Positions 1 to 8,846 of a stretch of 64,000 nt of DNA are shown here, piece by piece. The stretch lies in NCBI RefSeq assembly GCF_000424185.1, contig NZ_AUJK01000018.1:1-64000 (forward strand), read 5' to 3'. The stretch comes from Prevotella sp. AGR2160. GTDB taxonomy: Bacteria; Bacteroidota; Bacteroidia; Bacteroidales; Bacteroidaceae. The notes under the pieces are model-generated. The model was not told the origin of the DNA. It did not search any database and worked only from the letters and a program-made list of their open reading frames with translations. Position 1 is the first letter of the stretch. Each line of letters opens with the position of its first letter. A program made the position numbers and the translations under genes.

Positions 1-57
1 TCCGCCCGCCACGGACAATCCCCCTTGGGCCTAAAAATCGCTTTTTTCCTCTTTTTT

Positions 58-89
58 TTTGCTCATGTCAGCAAAATTGAGTACTTTTG
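58..89 (+). promoter_or_regulatory. Promoter for the DUF4254/GT9 pair
   Basis: TTTG at 58-61, 20 nt, then TACTTTTG at 82-89. This is a full match to the Bacteroidota -33/-7 pair. It ends 39 nt before the chosen ATG at 129, so the longer frame that opens at 87 would start inside the promoter. Confidence 0.8.
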
Positions 90-128
90 TGCGTCAATCA
101 TTCACTCAGAAAAATAAGCCTAAAAATA

Positions 129-734
129 ATGACATTCACAGAAAAGGCAAACGCCATCTTTCAACGTGCCATCGATGACTATCATGTCACCGATAACATC
201 AACACTCCCATCAACAATCCCTATGCTGATAGTTCTATCGATGCCATGCTCTACAAGAAATGCTGGATAGATACTGTTCAGTGGCATTTCGAAGACATCA
301 TCCGTGATCCAAATATCGATCCCAAGGAAGGTATGACGCTGAAACACCGCATCGACAAGAGTAACCAGGACCGTACGGACCTTGTAGAGGAAATTGATTC
401 CTATTTCCGCAACACGTATAAGGATGTCACCGTGCGCCCCGACGCCACCATCAACACGGAGAGCCCTGCTTGGGCCGTGGACCGTCTGAGTATCCTCGCC
501 TTAAAGATCTACCACATGCGTGAACAGGCTGAGCGAAAGGATGCCTCCGCCGATCATGTGGCCAAATGCCGTGGCAAACTCGATATCCTCCTACAACAAC
601 AAAAAGACCTCAGCACGGCTATCGATCAGCTCCTCGCCGACATCGCCGCCGGACGGAAATACATGAAGGTATACCGTCAGATGAAGATGTACAACGATGC
701 CGATACAAACCCCGTACTCTACGGAAAGAAATAA
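129..734 (+). CDS. DUF4254 family protein
   Basis: A cytoplasmic, alpha-helical protein of 201 residues with no signal peptide or membrane segment. It resembles the DUF4254 family of Bacteroidota, whose function is not established. Members are often found beside glycosyltransferase family 9 genes, as here, where a GT9 gene starts 34 nt downstream. The start at 129 (MTFTEKAN) was chosen because an upstream in-frame ATG at 87 lies within the -7 box. The context suggests a role in assembly or regulation of surface glycan, but that is inference from the neighbour alone. It is probably cotranscribed with the next gene from the promoter at 58-89. Confidence 0.8.
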   Translation: MTFTEKANAIFQRAIDDYHVTDNINTPINNPYADSSIDAMLYKKCWIDTVQWHFEDIIRDPNIDPKEGMTLKHRIDKSNQDRTDLVEEIDSYFRNTYKDVTVRPDATINTESPAWAVDRLSILALKIYHMREQAERKDASADHVAKCRGKLDILLQQQKDLSTAIDQLLADIAAGRKYMKVYRQMKMYNDADTNPVLYGKK

Positions 735-768
735 AAAACAACCGATATAAATGATACCCTTCTAGGCT

Positions 769-1815
769 ATGGAACGAGAACATCTCTTGATCATGCGCTT
801 CTCCGCCCTGGGAGACGTTGCCATGATGGTCCCTGTGGTGGCCTCCCTGGCGACACAATATCCCTCGCTGCGCATCACCGTACTCAGCCGGCCTTTCGCC
901 CGTCCGCTCTTTGAAAACCTCGCAGAAAATGTGGGGTTCATGGCGGCAGACGTAAAGACAGACTATCATGGTATTAAGGGACTCAACACCCTTTACCGGC
1001 GACTCCTCGCCAAACAGTTCACGGCCATCGCCGACTTCCATGGTGTGCTGCGCACCGCCTATCTCCGCGCCCGATTCAATCTGGCACAGTTCCGCGTGGC
1101 ACATATCAATAAGCACCGGCAGGAACGGCGACAGCTCGTCTCACAAAAAGACCGACATCTGCAGCCGCTGCCCTCCTCTTTCCAAAATTATTGTGACGTA
1201 CTGGCCCGGCTAGGCTATCCCGTGACGCTGAACTTCCATTCTATCTTCCCTTCCGGTGGTGGCAACCTCCGCCTCCTGCCGACAACGATCGGGGAAAAGA
1301 AGAATTTCCAGAAATGGATTGGTATCGCTCCCTTCGCTGCCCATCAGGGAAAGGTATACCCCTTAGAGAAGATGGAAGAGGTCATTCAACAACTCACGCA
1401 ACGGCACCCCTCCTTCCGTATCTTTCTCTTCGGTGGAGGGGCGAAAGAGAAATCTAAGATGCATGCCTGGTGTCAGCATTACCCGCAGTGCATGACCGTC
1501 GCTGATACGCTTAAAGGACTGAAGGAGGAGTTGATTCTGATGAGTCATCTCGATGTGATGATCTCCATGGACAGTGCCAACATGCACCTCGCCTCCCTCG
1601 TGGCAACGCCCGTGATGAGCATCTGGGGCGCCACGCACCCCTACGCGGGCTTCATGGGATGGAATCAGAAACCGGAGAATGTCATCCAGCGCGACGACCT
1701 GCCCTGCCGCCCTTGTTCCATCTTCGGTCAGAAGCCCTGCCTCCGCGGCGATTATGCCTGCCTAAATGGTATCACGCCTGAACAGATCGTTGAGCGGGTG
1801 GAAGGAAACCTTTAA
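769..1815 (+). CDS. Glycosyltransferase family 9 (heptosyltransferase-like)
   Basis: A 348-residue protein of the ADP-heptose:LPS heptosyltransferase family (GT9), which transfers sugars to the LPS inner core at the inner face of the inner membrane. The first Rossmann domain opens with RFSALGDVAMMVP (about residues 10-22). The second begins near residue 182 with GIAPFAAHQGK and contains the sugar-nucleotide-binding stretch MDSANMHLASL near 267. The C-terminus carries several cysteines (PCRPCSIFGQKPC), as in many Bacteroidota members. It follows the DUF4254 gene in the same direction. Its last 54 nt overlap the end of the convergent arginase-like gene. The sugar donor cannot be read from sequence. 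Confidence 0.88.
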   Translation: MEREHLLIMRFSALGDVAMMVPVVASLATQYPSLRITVLSRPFARPLFENLAENVGFMAADVKTDYHGIKGLNTLYRRLLAKQFTAIADFHGVLRTAYLRARFNLAQFRVAHINKHRQERRQLVSQKDRHLQPLPSSFQNYCDVLARLGYPVTLNFHSIFPSGGGNLRLLPTTIGEKKNFQKWIGIAPFAAHQGKVYPLEKMEEVIQQLTQRHPSFRIFLFGGGAKEKSKMHAWCQHYPQCMTVADTLKGLKEELILMSHLDVMISMDSANMHLASLVATPVMSIWGATHPYAGFMGWNQKPENVIQRDDLPCRPCSIFGQKPCLRGDYACLNGITPEQIVERVEGNL

Positions 1816-2535
1816 TATCGTCTCGTTGGCAGCATTGTCCTCTTTAGCGGCAATACGCTCCTCCACGAGGCTATGACCAAGATCATATTCCCCACAGATA
1901 TCCATACCGATGACATCCTCGTGATCAAGGATATAACGCAGGAGGACACCGAGCTCGTCGAGGCTTACAGTCCCCTGGTCCCAGTTGGTGACGGCATCCC
2001 TTCGTGACAACACATCCTTATCAATGGACACATACACCGGAAACCGTCCCTCGTCGGCGGGATGGACAGGAACATGGCGGTGGATAAGGTCCTCGTCATC
2101 AAAGATCACGCGCCTGCCGAGCCGTGGCGGCACCTTACGCTCTGCGCCCGTAGGTGTGCCGAGGATGACCACCTCTTTTAAATAATGGTTGTGGAGGAGC
2201 ATCTCCCTCACCCAACTGCCACAAGTCAAGAGTCCCGGGATCTGAGGCGCCTGCATGTCCGTATGATGATCGAAAAGAATCAAGCGGAACGGCCTTTTGA
2301 TCTTGTCAGTCCAGAATTTCGTGATATAATGGTAATTGCCGGAGTCAATGAAGTGGAAGCCCTCCGGACCGAGATATTGCAGCCGCCGCGTAATCTCCCG
2401 CTGAGCCGCCACATCACAATAACAGTCGGTGCCGGGGATATCCGAGAAGTCGAGATGTTTGAAATGGCGGTCATGGGCGAAAGGCTCCAGGTCGTAGATT
2501 CCAGAAAAACTAATGACAATAACCTTTTGATTCAT
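1762..2535 (-). CDS. Arginase/agmatinase-fold (ureohydrolase) protein
   Basis: A 257-residue cytoplasmic protein with ureohydrolase metal-binding signatures. D89-H90-H91-T92-D93 matches the DxHxD motif, and S170-I-D172-K-D174 matches SxDxD. H69 in SGNYHY stands where the GGDH motif is expected but is degenerate. D212/E217 (MDICGEYD) fit the late acidic positions. The family hydrolyses guanidino compounds such as arginine, agmatine or formimino-glutamate using two Mn ions. It is shorter than classical arginases (about 300), and the altered first motif means the substrate is uncertain. It is convergent with the GT9 gene, with a 54-nt 3' overlap. Confidence 0.75.
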   Translation of the reverse strand: MNQKVIVISFSGIYDLEPFAHDRHFKHLDFSDIPGTDCYCDVAAQREITRRLQYLGPEGFHFIDSGNYHYITKFWTDKIKRPFRLILFDHHTDMQAPQIPGLLTCGSWVREMLLHNHYLKEVVILGTPTGAERKVPPRLGRRVIFDDEDLIHRHVPVHPADEGRFPVYVSIDKDVLSRRDAVTNWDQGTVSLDELGVLLRYILDHEDVIGMDICGEYDLGHSLVEERIAAKEDNAANETILKVSFHPLNDLFRRDTI

Positions 2536-2584
2536 ATTCTTCTTTTTTATTATTCAAATATATACGAAAAATATGCCAAAAATA

Positions 2585-2614
2585 TTGATATGATCTCTTT
2601 TTTTTGTAATTTTG
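2585..2614 (+). promoter_or_regulatory. Promoter for fhs
   Basis: TTG at 2585-2587, 19 nt, then TAATTTTG at 2607-2614, 22 nt before the fhs ATG. The spacer and both boxes fit the Bacteroidota consensus. Confidence 0.8.
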
Positions 2615-2636
2615 CACCATAATTTTTGAGAAAACA

Positions 2637-4304
2637 ATGAAAAGTGACATTGACTTAGCACGCGAGTGCCCCCTGCAGCCGATCGAGACGATCGCCGGGA
2701 AGATTGGTATTCCGGATAATGACCTGGAGAAATACGGCAAGTACATTGCCAAAGTCCCTAACACGTTAATCAACGAGAAGAAGGTGCAGCAGAACCACCT
2801 TGTCCTCGTCACCGCCATGTCGCCCACAAAGGCCGGCATCGGAAAGACAACGGTGAGCATCGGCCTCTCCATGGCCCTGAACCGTATCGGCAAGAAGAGT
2901 GTCCTCGCCCTCCGTGAGCCCTCCCTCGGTCCCTGCTTCGGCATGAAAGGCGGCGCTGCCGGCGGCGGCTACTCCCAGGTGCTGCCGATGGAGAAAATTA
3001 ACCTTCATTTCACGGGTGACTTCCACGCCATCACGACAGCTCACAACATGATCACGGCTCTCCTCGACAACTACCTCTATCAGCATCACGACGAGGGCTT
3101 CATGCTCAAAGAGGTGCTGTGGAAGCGGGTCCTCGACATCAACGACCGGAACCTCCGCAACATCGTCACGGGTCTCGGCGCAAAGACTAACGGCCTCGTC
3201 GGCGAGAGCGGCTTCGACATCACGCCGGCCTCGGAGATTATGGCTATCTTCTGTCTCGCCAAGGATGAGGACGACCTCCGGCGCCGTATTGAGAACATCC
3301 TCCTCGGCATCACGGCCGACGACAAGCCCTTCACAGTAAAAGACCTCGGTGTCGCCGGTGCCATCATGGCACTGCTGCAGGATGCCATCCATCCGAACCT
3401 CGTACAGACCATGGAGCACACGGCAGCCTTCATCCAGGGTGGTCCCTTCGCCAATATCGCCCATGGCTGCAACTCCATCCTTGCCACGAAGATGGCCATG
3501 ACCTACTCCGATTACTGCGTCACGGAGGCCGGCTTCGGCGCTGACCTCGGCGCGGAAAAATTCCTCGATATCAAATGCCGTATCGCCGGTATCCATCCCG
3601 CTGCCACCGTTATCGTCTGTACCCTCCGCGGCTTGAAGCTCCATGGCGGTGTCGCCGATGATGCTATCGACCAGCCCGACCACGAGGCTGTGAAGCGAGG
3701 CCTGGAGAATCTCGCCAAACATATTGAGAATATGCGGCTCCTCGGACAAAGCGTCGTCGTGACCCTCAACCGCTTCTATTCCGATACGGAGGATGAGATG
3801 GCCATCGTCAGCGACTACTGTAAGAATCTCCATATCCCCTTCGCGCCCAACGAGGCCTTCATGAAGGGTGGCGAGGGCTGTGAGGCGCTGGCCCGTGAGG
3901 TGGTCACTGCCGCAGAGCAGCATCCTTCTCCCGCTGTCAAATACCTTTATGAACTCAACGACAGTGTAGAAGAAAAAGTGGAAAAGATTGCCAAGGAAAT
4001 CTACGGTGCCGGAGAAGTCGTCTACAAGCCGCAGGCCCGCAAGGCCTTGGAGAAGATCAAGGCGTGGGGCTATGACAAGTTCCCTGTATGTATCGCCAAG
4101 ACGCAGTATTCCTTCTCCGATGACGCGAAACGATATGGTGTCCCCAAGGATTTCACCTTCACCATCCGTGACTTCGTCGTCAATGCCGGTGCCGAGATGA
4201 TCGTTGCCATCGCCGGAAATATCCTCCGCATGCCCGGTCTTCCGAAACATCCGCAGGCAGAGAAGATCGATGTCATCAACGGACTGATAGAAGGACTGAG
4301 CTAA
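2637..4304 (+). CDS. fhs: Formate--tetrahydrofolate ligase
   Basis: Makes 10-formyl-tetrahydrofolate from formate, THF and ATP, feeding one-carbon units to purine and fMet synthesis. The 555-residue length is typical of the family. The phosphate-binding loop TKAGIGKTT is at residues 64-72, followed by the conserved [19 protein letters not shown] segment. The remainder follows the family without gaps (for example NIAHGCNS and [13 protein letters not shown]). It is monocistronic by spacing, with its own promoter 22 nt upstream and an inverted repeat 15 nt after the stop. Confidence 0.97.
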   Translation: MKSDIDLARECPLQPIETIAGKIGIPDNDLEKYGKYIAKVPNTLINEKKVQQNHLVLVTAMSPTKAGIGKTTVSIGLSMALNRIGKKSVLALREPSLGPCFGMKGGAAGGGYSQVLPMEKINLHFTGDFHAITTAHNMITALLDNYLYQHHDEGFMLKEVLWKRVLDINDRNLRNIVTGLGAKTNGLVGESGFDITPASEIMAIFCLAKDEDDLRRRIENILLGITADDKPFTVKDLGVAGAIMALLQDAIHPNLVQTMEHTAAFIQGGPFANIAHGCNSILATKMAMTYSDYCVTEAGFGADLGAEKFLDIKCRIAGIHPAATVIVCTLRGLKLHGGVADDAIDQPDHEAVKRGLENLAKHIENMRLLGQSVVVTLNRFYSDTEDEMAIVSDYCKNLHIPFAPNEAFMKGGEGCEALAREVVTAAEQHPSPAVKYLYELNDSVEEKVEKIAKEIYGAGEVVYKPQARKALEKIKAWGYDKFPVCIAKTQYSFSDDAKRYGVPKDFTFTIRDFVVNAGAEMIVAIAGNILRMPGLPKHPQAEKIDVINGLIEGLS

Positions 4305-4319
4305 GGCCTCACCCCCAAC

Positions 4320-4340
4320 CCCCTCCCCGAAAGGGAGGGG
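4320..4340. repeat. GC-rich hairpin repeat (family H)
   Basis: CCCCTCCC and GGGAGGGG form an 8-bp stem around a CGAAA loop just after fhs. A related copy with the same preceding GGCCTC stretch lies at about 33308-33342. There is no T-run, so it is listed as a dispersed repeat rather than a terminator. Confidence 0.6.
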
Positions 4341-4384
4341 AGTAATATGTCTCAAGCATTTTATTCCTCATAACAACCAAATCA

Positions 4385-5698
4385 ATGAAATATTTCTATA
4401 CCTTTAAGACGATATTCACAACTATCCTCCTTCTCACCTCCCTCACCGCCACGGCGCAGGAGAGCCGTAAGGAGATCAACGCCAATGCCTGTCTCGCCGG
4501 TTCCAACTATCTCGCCTACCCCGGCCCGATGCAGAAGAGCTACACGGCGGCACCGGCAGGTTACAAACCCTTTTATATCAGTCATTACGGTCGTCATGGC
4601 AGCCGGTATCTCATTGGCAAGAACGACTATGACAAGCCGTGGCTGACCCTCGCCCACGCCGACTCCCTCGGCATGCTCACGCCATTGGGTCAGAAGACGC
4701 TGCGGCAGCTCGCCATCATCCGCGACGAGGCCCGTGGGCGTGACGGTGAACTGACGCTCCTCGGTGCCCAGCAGCATAAGGACATCGCCCTGCGCATGAT
4801 CCATAACTTCCCCGAGGTGTTTGCCGGAAAAACGCACATCGATGCCAAGAGCACCGTCGTCATCCGTTGTATCCTCTCCATGGAGAATGCCCTGCAGCAA
4901 CTCCTCGTCGTCAATCCCGAACTGGATATCCGCCATGATGCCAGTTACCATGACATGTATTATATGAATCATCATGACGATGCCATCGAGAAGATCAAGA
5001 AGGAGGCCCTCAACAATGCCGTGCTGAAAGCCTTTGAAGAGAAGCATGAGCATCATGACCGTCTGATGAACAGCCTCTTCAGTTCCAAGGACTACTGGCA
5101 GCAACATGTCGACGCCAAGAGTCTCAACCGTGCCCTCTTCGCCCTGGCCTGCAGCATGCAGAACACCGATCTCCGCGACTCCATCAACCTCTTCCCGCTC
5201 TTCACGAAGGATGAGCTCTACGACTGTTGGCAGCAGAGCAATGCCTGGTGGTATGTGGAATACGGACCGGCGAAGATCTCAAAGGGTCGTGTGCCCTACA
5301 GCCAGTGCGCCCTGCTGCGGAATATCATTGAGACAGCCGACAGCTGTATCCGTCTGCCCCATCCCGGCGCTACCCTGCGCTACGGCCACGACACGATGGT
5401 CATGCCCCTCACCTGTCTGATGGATCTCGACGGCTTAGGAGAGCCTATCGTCAACCCAAAAGACACGACCGTCGACGACCTCGAGGCCCTCGACGACCGC
5501 GGCTGGCTCGACTACCGCATCTTCCCCATGGCCTGCAACATCCAGCTCGTCTTCTACCACCGCAGCATGACCGACCAGGATATCCTCGTGAAGATCCTGC
5601 GCAACGAGAATGAGGCCCGCCTCCCCATCCCCTCCGATTGTGCACCCTATTACCACTGGAAGGATGTGCGCGAATATTGGGAGCGGAAACTGAAATAA
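4385..5698 (+). CDS. Secreted histidine acid phosphatase family protein
   Basis: A 437-residue protein with an N-terminal signal peptide (hydrophobic about 8-24, cleavage after TATAQ likely). The catalytic signature R70-H71-G72-S73-R74 gives the phosphohistidine nucleophile. A late GHDT at about residue 335 supplies the proton-donor HD motif of branch-2 histidine phosphatases (acid phosphatases, phytases, MINPP). It probably releases phosphate from inositol phosphates or other phosphomonoesters in the periplasm or outside the cell, but the substrate is not determined by sequence. The next gene, a papain-like lipoprotein, begins 61 nt downstream, separated by a family D palindrome. Confidence 0.88.
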   Translation: MKYFYTFKTIFTTILLLTSLTATAQESRKEINANACLAGSNYLAYPGPMQKSYTAAPAGYKPFYISHYGRHGSRYLIGKNDYDKPWLTLAHADSLGMLTPLGQKTLRQLAIIRDEARGRDGELTLLGAQQHKDIALRMIHNFPEVFAGKTHIDAKSTVVIRCILSMENALQQLLVVNPELDIRHDASYHDMYYMNHHDDAIEKIKKEALNNAVLKAFEEKHEHHDRLMNSLFSSKDYWQQHVDAKSLNRALFALACSMQNTDLRDSINLFPLFTKDELYDCWQQSNAWWYVEYGPAKISKGRVPYSQCALLRNIIETADSCIRLPHPGATLRYGHDTMVMPLTCLMDLDGLGEPIVNPKDTTVDDLEALDDRGWLDYRIFPMACNIQLVFYHRSMTDQDILVKILRNENEARLPIPSDCAPYYHWKDVREYWERKLK

Positions 5699-5709
5699 TA
5701 ATCCTTTGG

Positions 5710-5736
5710 CGGAACATGATAAATCATGTCCCTACG
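5710..5736. repeat. Family D palindrome
   Basis: GGAACATGAT-AA-ATCATGTCC is a near-perfect inverted repeat followed by CTACGG. It is one of about a dozen copies in this window, always between genes. It creates an in-frame ATG at 5706 that should not be taken as the start of the next gene. Confidence 0.75.
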
Positions 5737-5759
5737 GTGGATCAAAAAACGATTACAAG

Positions 5760-6773
5760 ATGCAAAGAATCCCGTTCTTCCTCCTGCTGCTCCTCCTCGT
5801 AGCCTGTGGTCCCCACCGGCAAGAGGAACAGCCGCGGCAGCAGATCCTCGCGGCCGTGAAGACGACACCCGTCAGAGACCAGGGCAACAGTTCCCTCTGC
5901 TGGGTCTATGCCATGCTCGGCACCATCGAGAGCGAGCATCTGCAGCGCGGCGACTCTGTCTGCCTCTCTCCGGCATTCCTCGCCCGCAGGATCATCGAGC
6001 GCCAGGCCACGGATTATTATTTCTCGCGCCAGCAGCATCCCATCACGCTCCGCGGCACCGCCTCCATGGCTCTCGACGCGCTGCGGCAGGACGGCATCGT
6101 CCCCTACGACAGTTATCCTGACCGCCCGGGGACAAACTACGGTGTGCTCTGCCAACAGATCGAGCACCTCGCCGATGTGGCGGCAGCACAGGGACGTGGA
6201 CTGCAGTGGTTCCGTGAGCAGATGGAAGAGCAGCTCGACGAGACTCTCGGCGCCCTCCCCGCTCCTCATGTCTATATGCTCGGCGCGGAATATACGCGCG
6301 GGGAGTTTGCCCGCAGTGTCTGTGCCCCTCATGAATACAAGGCCCTGACGAGTTTCACCCATCACCCGTTCTATACCTCCTTCGCCCTGGAGATTCCAGA
6401 CAACCGCTATCAAGACACCTTTTATAATATACCCCTCGACAGTCTTATGGCGAATATCAACCGCCATTTGCGCCACGGCCATCCCGTCTGTTGGGAGGGC
6501 GATATCAGTAATCCGTATTTCGGACAGAAGCTCTTCTGTGACATCCCCGCAAAAACCATCACGCAGGGTTCCCGTCAGCGTGCCTTTGAACGCTTGGAGA
6601 CGACGGACGACCACGCCATGGTCATCGTCGGCATCATCCGCCACCACGGCCGCCTCTATTATGTGATGAAGAACTCCTGGGGCACGGAATGGGGGCGCCA
6701 CGGATTTATCTGTCTTTCCGAAAATTACCTCCGGCAAAACACCATCGCCGTGTGGGAAAACGGAAAAAAGTAA
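5760..6773 (+). CDS. Papain-like (C1 family) cysteine peptidase lipoprotein
   Basis: A 337-residue protein starting MQRIPFF. A hydrophobic stretch runs into a lipobox (LLVAC) that places the lipidated cysteine at C16. The papain-type active site is complete: Q41 (VRDQG) for the oxyanion hole, C47 (SSLCW) as nucleophile, H285 (DDHAM) and N305 (KNSWGTEWG). The spacing between C47 and H285 is long, closer to bleomycin hydrolase/aminopeptidase C than to papain. It is expected on the outer membrane or facing the periplasm, degrading peptides. The start at 5760 was chosen because an ATG at 5706 lies inside a dispersed repeat and would bury the lipoprotein signal. Confidence 0.85.
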   Translation: MQRIPFFLLLLLLVACGPHRQEEQPRQQILAAVKTTPVRDQGNSSLCWVYAMLGTIESEHLQRGDSVCLSPAFLARRIIERQATDYYFSRQQHPITLRGTASMALDALRQDGIVPYDSYPDRPGTNYGVLCQQIEHLADVAAAQGRGLQWFREQMEEQLDETLGALPAPHVYMLGAEYTRGEFARSVCAPHEYKALTSFTHHPFYTSFALEIPDNRYQDTFYNIPLDSLMANINRHLRHGHPVCWEGDISNPYFGQKLFCDIPAKTITQGSRQRAFERLETTDDHAMVIVGIIRHHGRLYYVMKNSWGTEWGRHGFICLSENYLRQNTIAVWENGKK

Positions 6774-6870
6774 AAAAGTAAACGTAGGATCCATTTCTAT
6801 ACTAGTAAACGCTTCCCCTGCGGTAGCTTTACTTTTTTACTTCTTTACTTCTTTAATTTTACTTGTTTTT
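6771..6870. repeat. T-rich TTTACTTTTTTA repeat (family F)
   Basis: AAGTAAAAAAGTAAAC at the end of the peptidase gene faces GGTAGCTTTACTTTTTTACT and several TTTACTTC units around 6825-6866, so the two sides can pair. The same GCGGTAGCTTTACTTTTTTA string recurs near 56394. Related tracts lie at 11184-11213 and 25921-25986. It may act as a terminator, but the uridine tract is interrupted. Confidence 0.6.
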
Positions 6871-6925
6871 GCTTAACGAAACAAGTTTTTCGTTGATATA
6901 GAATCATCATCTCGATTTTTTTCCT

Positions 6926-6933
6926 TATATTTG
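6926..6933 (+). promoter_or_regulatory. -7 box upstream of M6 protease
   Basis: TATATTTG, 20 nt before the ATG at 6954. No TTG at the usual -33 spacing is visible, so the promoter is weak or regulated. Confidence 0.5.
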
Positions 6934-6953
6934 TCCACAAAAAATATAACACA

Positions 6954-8813
6954 ATGATGATGAAAAGAATCAGTATGATCCTGCTGCTGATGACGGCAGT
7001 ACTCTCCATGACAGCCATTCCCGCCCTGAAACGGTGGCGTACCGTTACGATGAGTGACGGCAGTCAACAGAAAGTGATGCTCGTGGGCGATGAGCACCAT
7101 CATTATTATGTCAACGCCGACGGCCAAAGAGTGGTGGAGAGCAACAACGTTTTCCGCCTCGCCACCACGACCGACAGCCCGCGCACAGCAAAGGCCGCCA
7201 CACAGGCCTTCTCCCTGCGCCATGCCGCCACAATGAAGCGGCTGGCAGCAAGGAAGGGCATGAAGAGAGCTGCTGCCTCGGCGTCGTATACCGGCAGCAA
7301 GAAGGGACTCATCATCCTCGTACAGTTCCCCGATAAGAAATTCTCCATGAAAGATCCGAAGGCCACCTACGACGCCATTGCCAACGAGACGGGCTACGAG
7401 AGCGAGATGGGAACGACGGGCAGCGTCCACGACTATTTCAACGACCAGAGCTACGGCAAGTTCAACCTCACTTTCGATGTCGTAGGTCCCATCACCCTCA
7501 GTCAGAGCTATAAATATTACGGTGAAAACTATACAGCCACATACGGCGGCCAGAAGTATGACCTCTCCGACCTCCATGTCGGCAGAATGATCCGTGAGGC
7601 TTGTCTCGCCGCTGAAAATTCTGTCGATTTCACCCAGTACGACTGGAACGGCGACGGCGAGGCCGACCAAGTCTACGTGCTCTATGCCGGCCAGGGCGAG
7701 GCCAGTGGCGGCTCCTCCTCCACGGTATGGCCTCATGAATATACTCTCTCAGACATGGCCCTCATGGAGACCATCGACTCCATCTACACGGCTCAGAATG
7801 CTGGCTCGAGAAGAGGGCGTGGGTCCGTTGATGAGGAAGCAATCTACAACTATTTCCGCAACTATTTCAATATTTCCTGCGATGGTATCACCATCGACAC
7901 CTATGCCTGTTCCAACGAGGCCTATGTGGGTGGCTACACGACCTACCTCATGGGCATCGGCACCATCTGCCATGAGTTCAGCCACTGCCTCGGCTTCCCC
8001 GACACCTACGACACGCAGAACGACACGAACTACGGCATGGGCTACTGGGATCTGATGTCCGGGGGCTCTTATAATGGTCCCTACGGCCTCGGATGGAAAC
8101 CGGCAGGCTATACCGCCTGGGAGCGCAACGAGGCAGGCTGGCTCTCCTACGCCACCCTCAACGACGGCGACAGCATCATGGCCATGCCGGCGATCACCGA
8201 CAATGCCACGGCTTTTAAGATCGTCAACCCGGCACATACCGATGAGTATTATCTCCTGGAGAACCGGCAGCAGCAAGGCTGGGATGAGTATATCCCCGCC
8301 TCGGGACTCCTCGTGACCCATGTGGACTACGACAAGGCTATCTGGGACAACAATATCGTCAACAGCGTCACTACCGTCGACACCGTCACCAACACCCACC
8401 AGCGCATGACGATCGTGCCGGCCGACAACAGTCTCAAACTGCGGACATATGCCAATGAAGTCATCGCCAGTGAGACCAATGATATCTACCCTTATATGAA
8501 CGGCACCACGGTCGTCAACGACAGTATCTCCGACTATAGCAGTCCGTCAGACACCCTCTATAACGCCAATACTGACGGCACCAAACTGCTCCATTTCCTC
8601 ATCCGCAGCATCCGCTCGAATGATGACGGCACCGTCTCCTTCGCCTACAACCCGCAGCCCACGACGGCCATCAGCGACATCACGACAGCCGACGCCGCCA
8701 CTCCCGCCGCTATCTACGACCTCGAGGGCCGCCGCCATTCCGCCACCCTCTCCCCCGGTGTCTATATCGTAGTGGAGGGCAATGGAGCGAAGAAGAAAAT
8801 CATCGTGAAATAA
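6954..8813 (+). CDS. Secreted M6 family metalloprotease
   Basis: A 619-residue secreted protein with a signal peptide (hydrophobic about 6-21). The zinc site is H340-E-F-S-H344 in CHEFSHCLGFPD, followed by GYWDLMSGG, the signature of M6 (immune-inhibitor-A-like) peptidases. Upstream of this, KGLIILVQFPDKKF and HDYFNDQSYGKFNL are also family hallmarks. The last 50 residues form a beta-rich tail, YDLEGRR...PGVYIVVEGNG...KKIIVK, as found on many Prevotella exported proteins. Probably an extracellular peptidase. ATG codons at 6954, 6957 and 6960 are equally possible starts. Confidence 0.9.
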   Translation: MMMKRISMILLLMTAVLSMTAIPALKRWRTVTMSDGSQQKVMLVGDEHHHYYVNADGQRVVESNNVFRLATTTDSPRTAKAATQAFSLRHAATMKRLAARKGMKRAAASASYTGSKKGLIILVQFPDKKFSMKDPKATYDAIANETGYESEMGTTGSVHDYFNDQSYGKFNLTFDVVGPITLSQSYKYYGENYTATYGGQKYDLSDLHVGRMIREACLAAENSVDFTQYDWNGDGEADQVYVLYAGQGEASGGSSSTVWPHEYTLSDMALMETIDSIYTAQNAGSRRGRGSVDEEAIYNYFRNYFNISCDGITIDTYACSNEAYVGGYTTYLMGIGTICHEFSHCLGFPDTYDTQNDTNYGMGYWDLMSGGSYNGPYGLGWKPAGYTAWERNEAGWLSYATLNDGDSIMAMPAITDNATAFKIVNPAHTDEYYLLENRQQQGWDEYIPASGLLVTHVDYDKAIWDNNIVNSVTTVDTVTNTHQRMTIVPADNSLKLRTYANEVIASETNDIYPYMNGTTVVNDSISDYSSPSDTLYNANTDGTKLLHFLIRSIRSNDDGTVSFAYNPQPTTAISDITTADAATPAAIYDLEGRRHSATLSPGVYIVVEGNGAKKKIIVK

Positions 8814-8834
8814 TACGTTATCAAAAATAATATG

Positions 8835-8842
8835 TACCTTTG
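8835..8842 (+). promoter_or_regulatory. -7 box overlapping the U32 gene start
   Basis: TACCTTTG ends only 4 nt before the best ATG (8847). Transcription would start at or just after the initiation codon, suggesting a leaderless message. Confidence 0.55.
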
Positions 8843-8846
8843 CACC

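Noticed and set aside
1762..1815. Overlap of two convergent genes as evidence that one is false
   Set aside because: Both products show family motifs across their length; a 54-nt convergent 3' overlap is acceptable.
2766..4355. 529-codon open frame antisense to fhs
   Set aside because: It is the mirror of a conserved gene with high GC third positions; composition is not protein-like and there is no promoter or start context.
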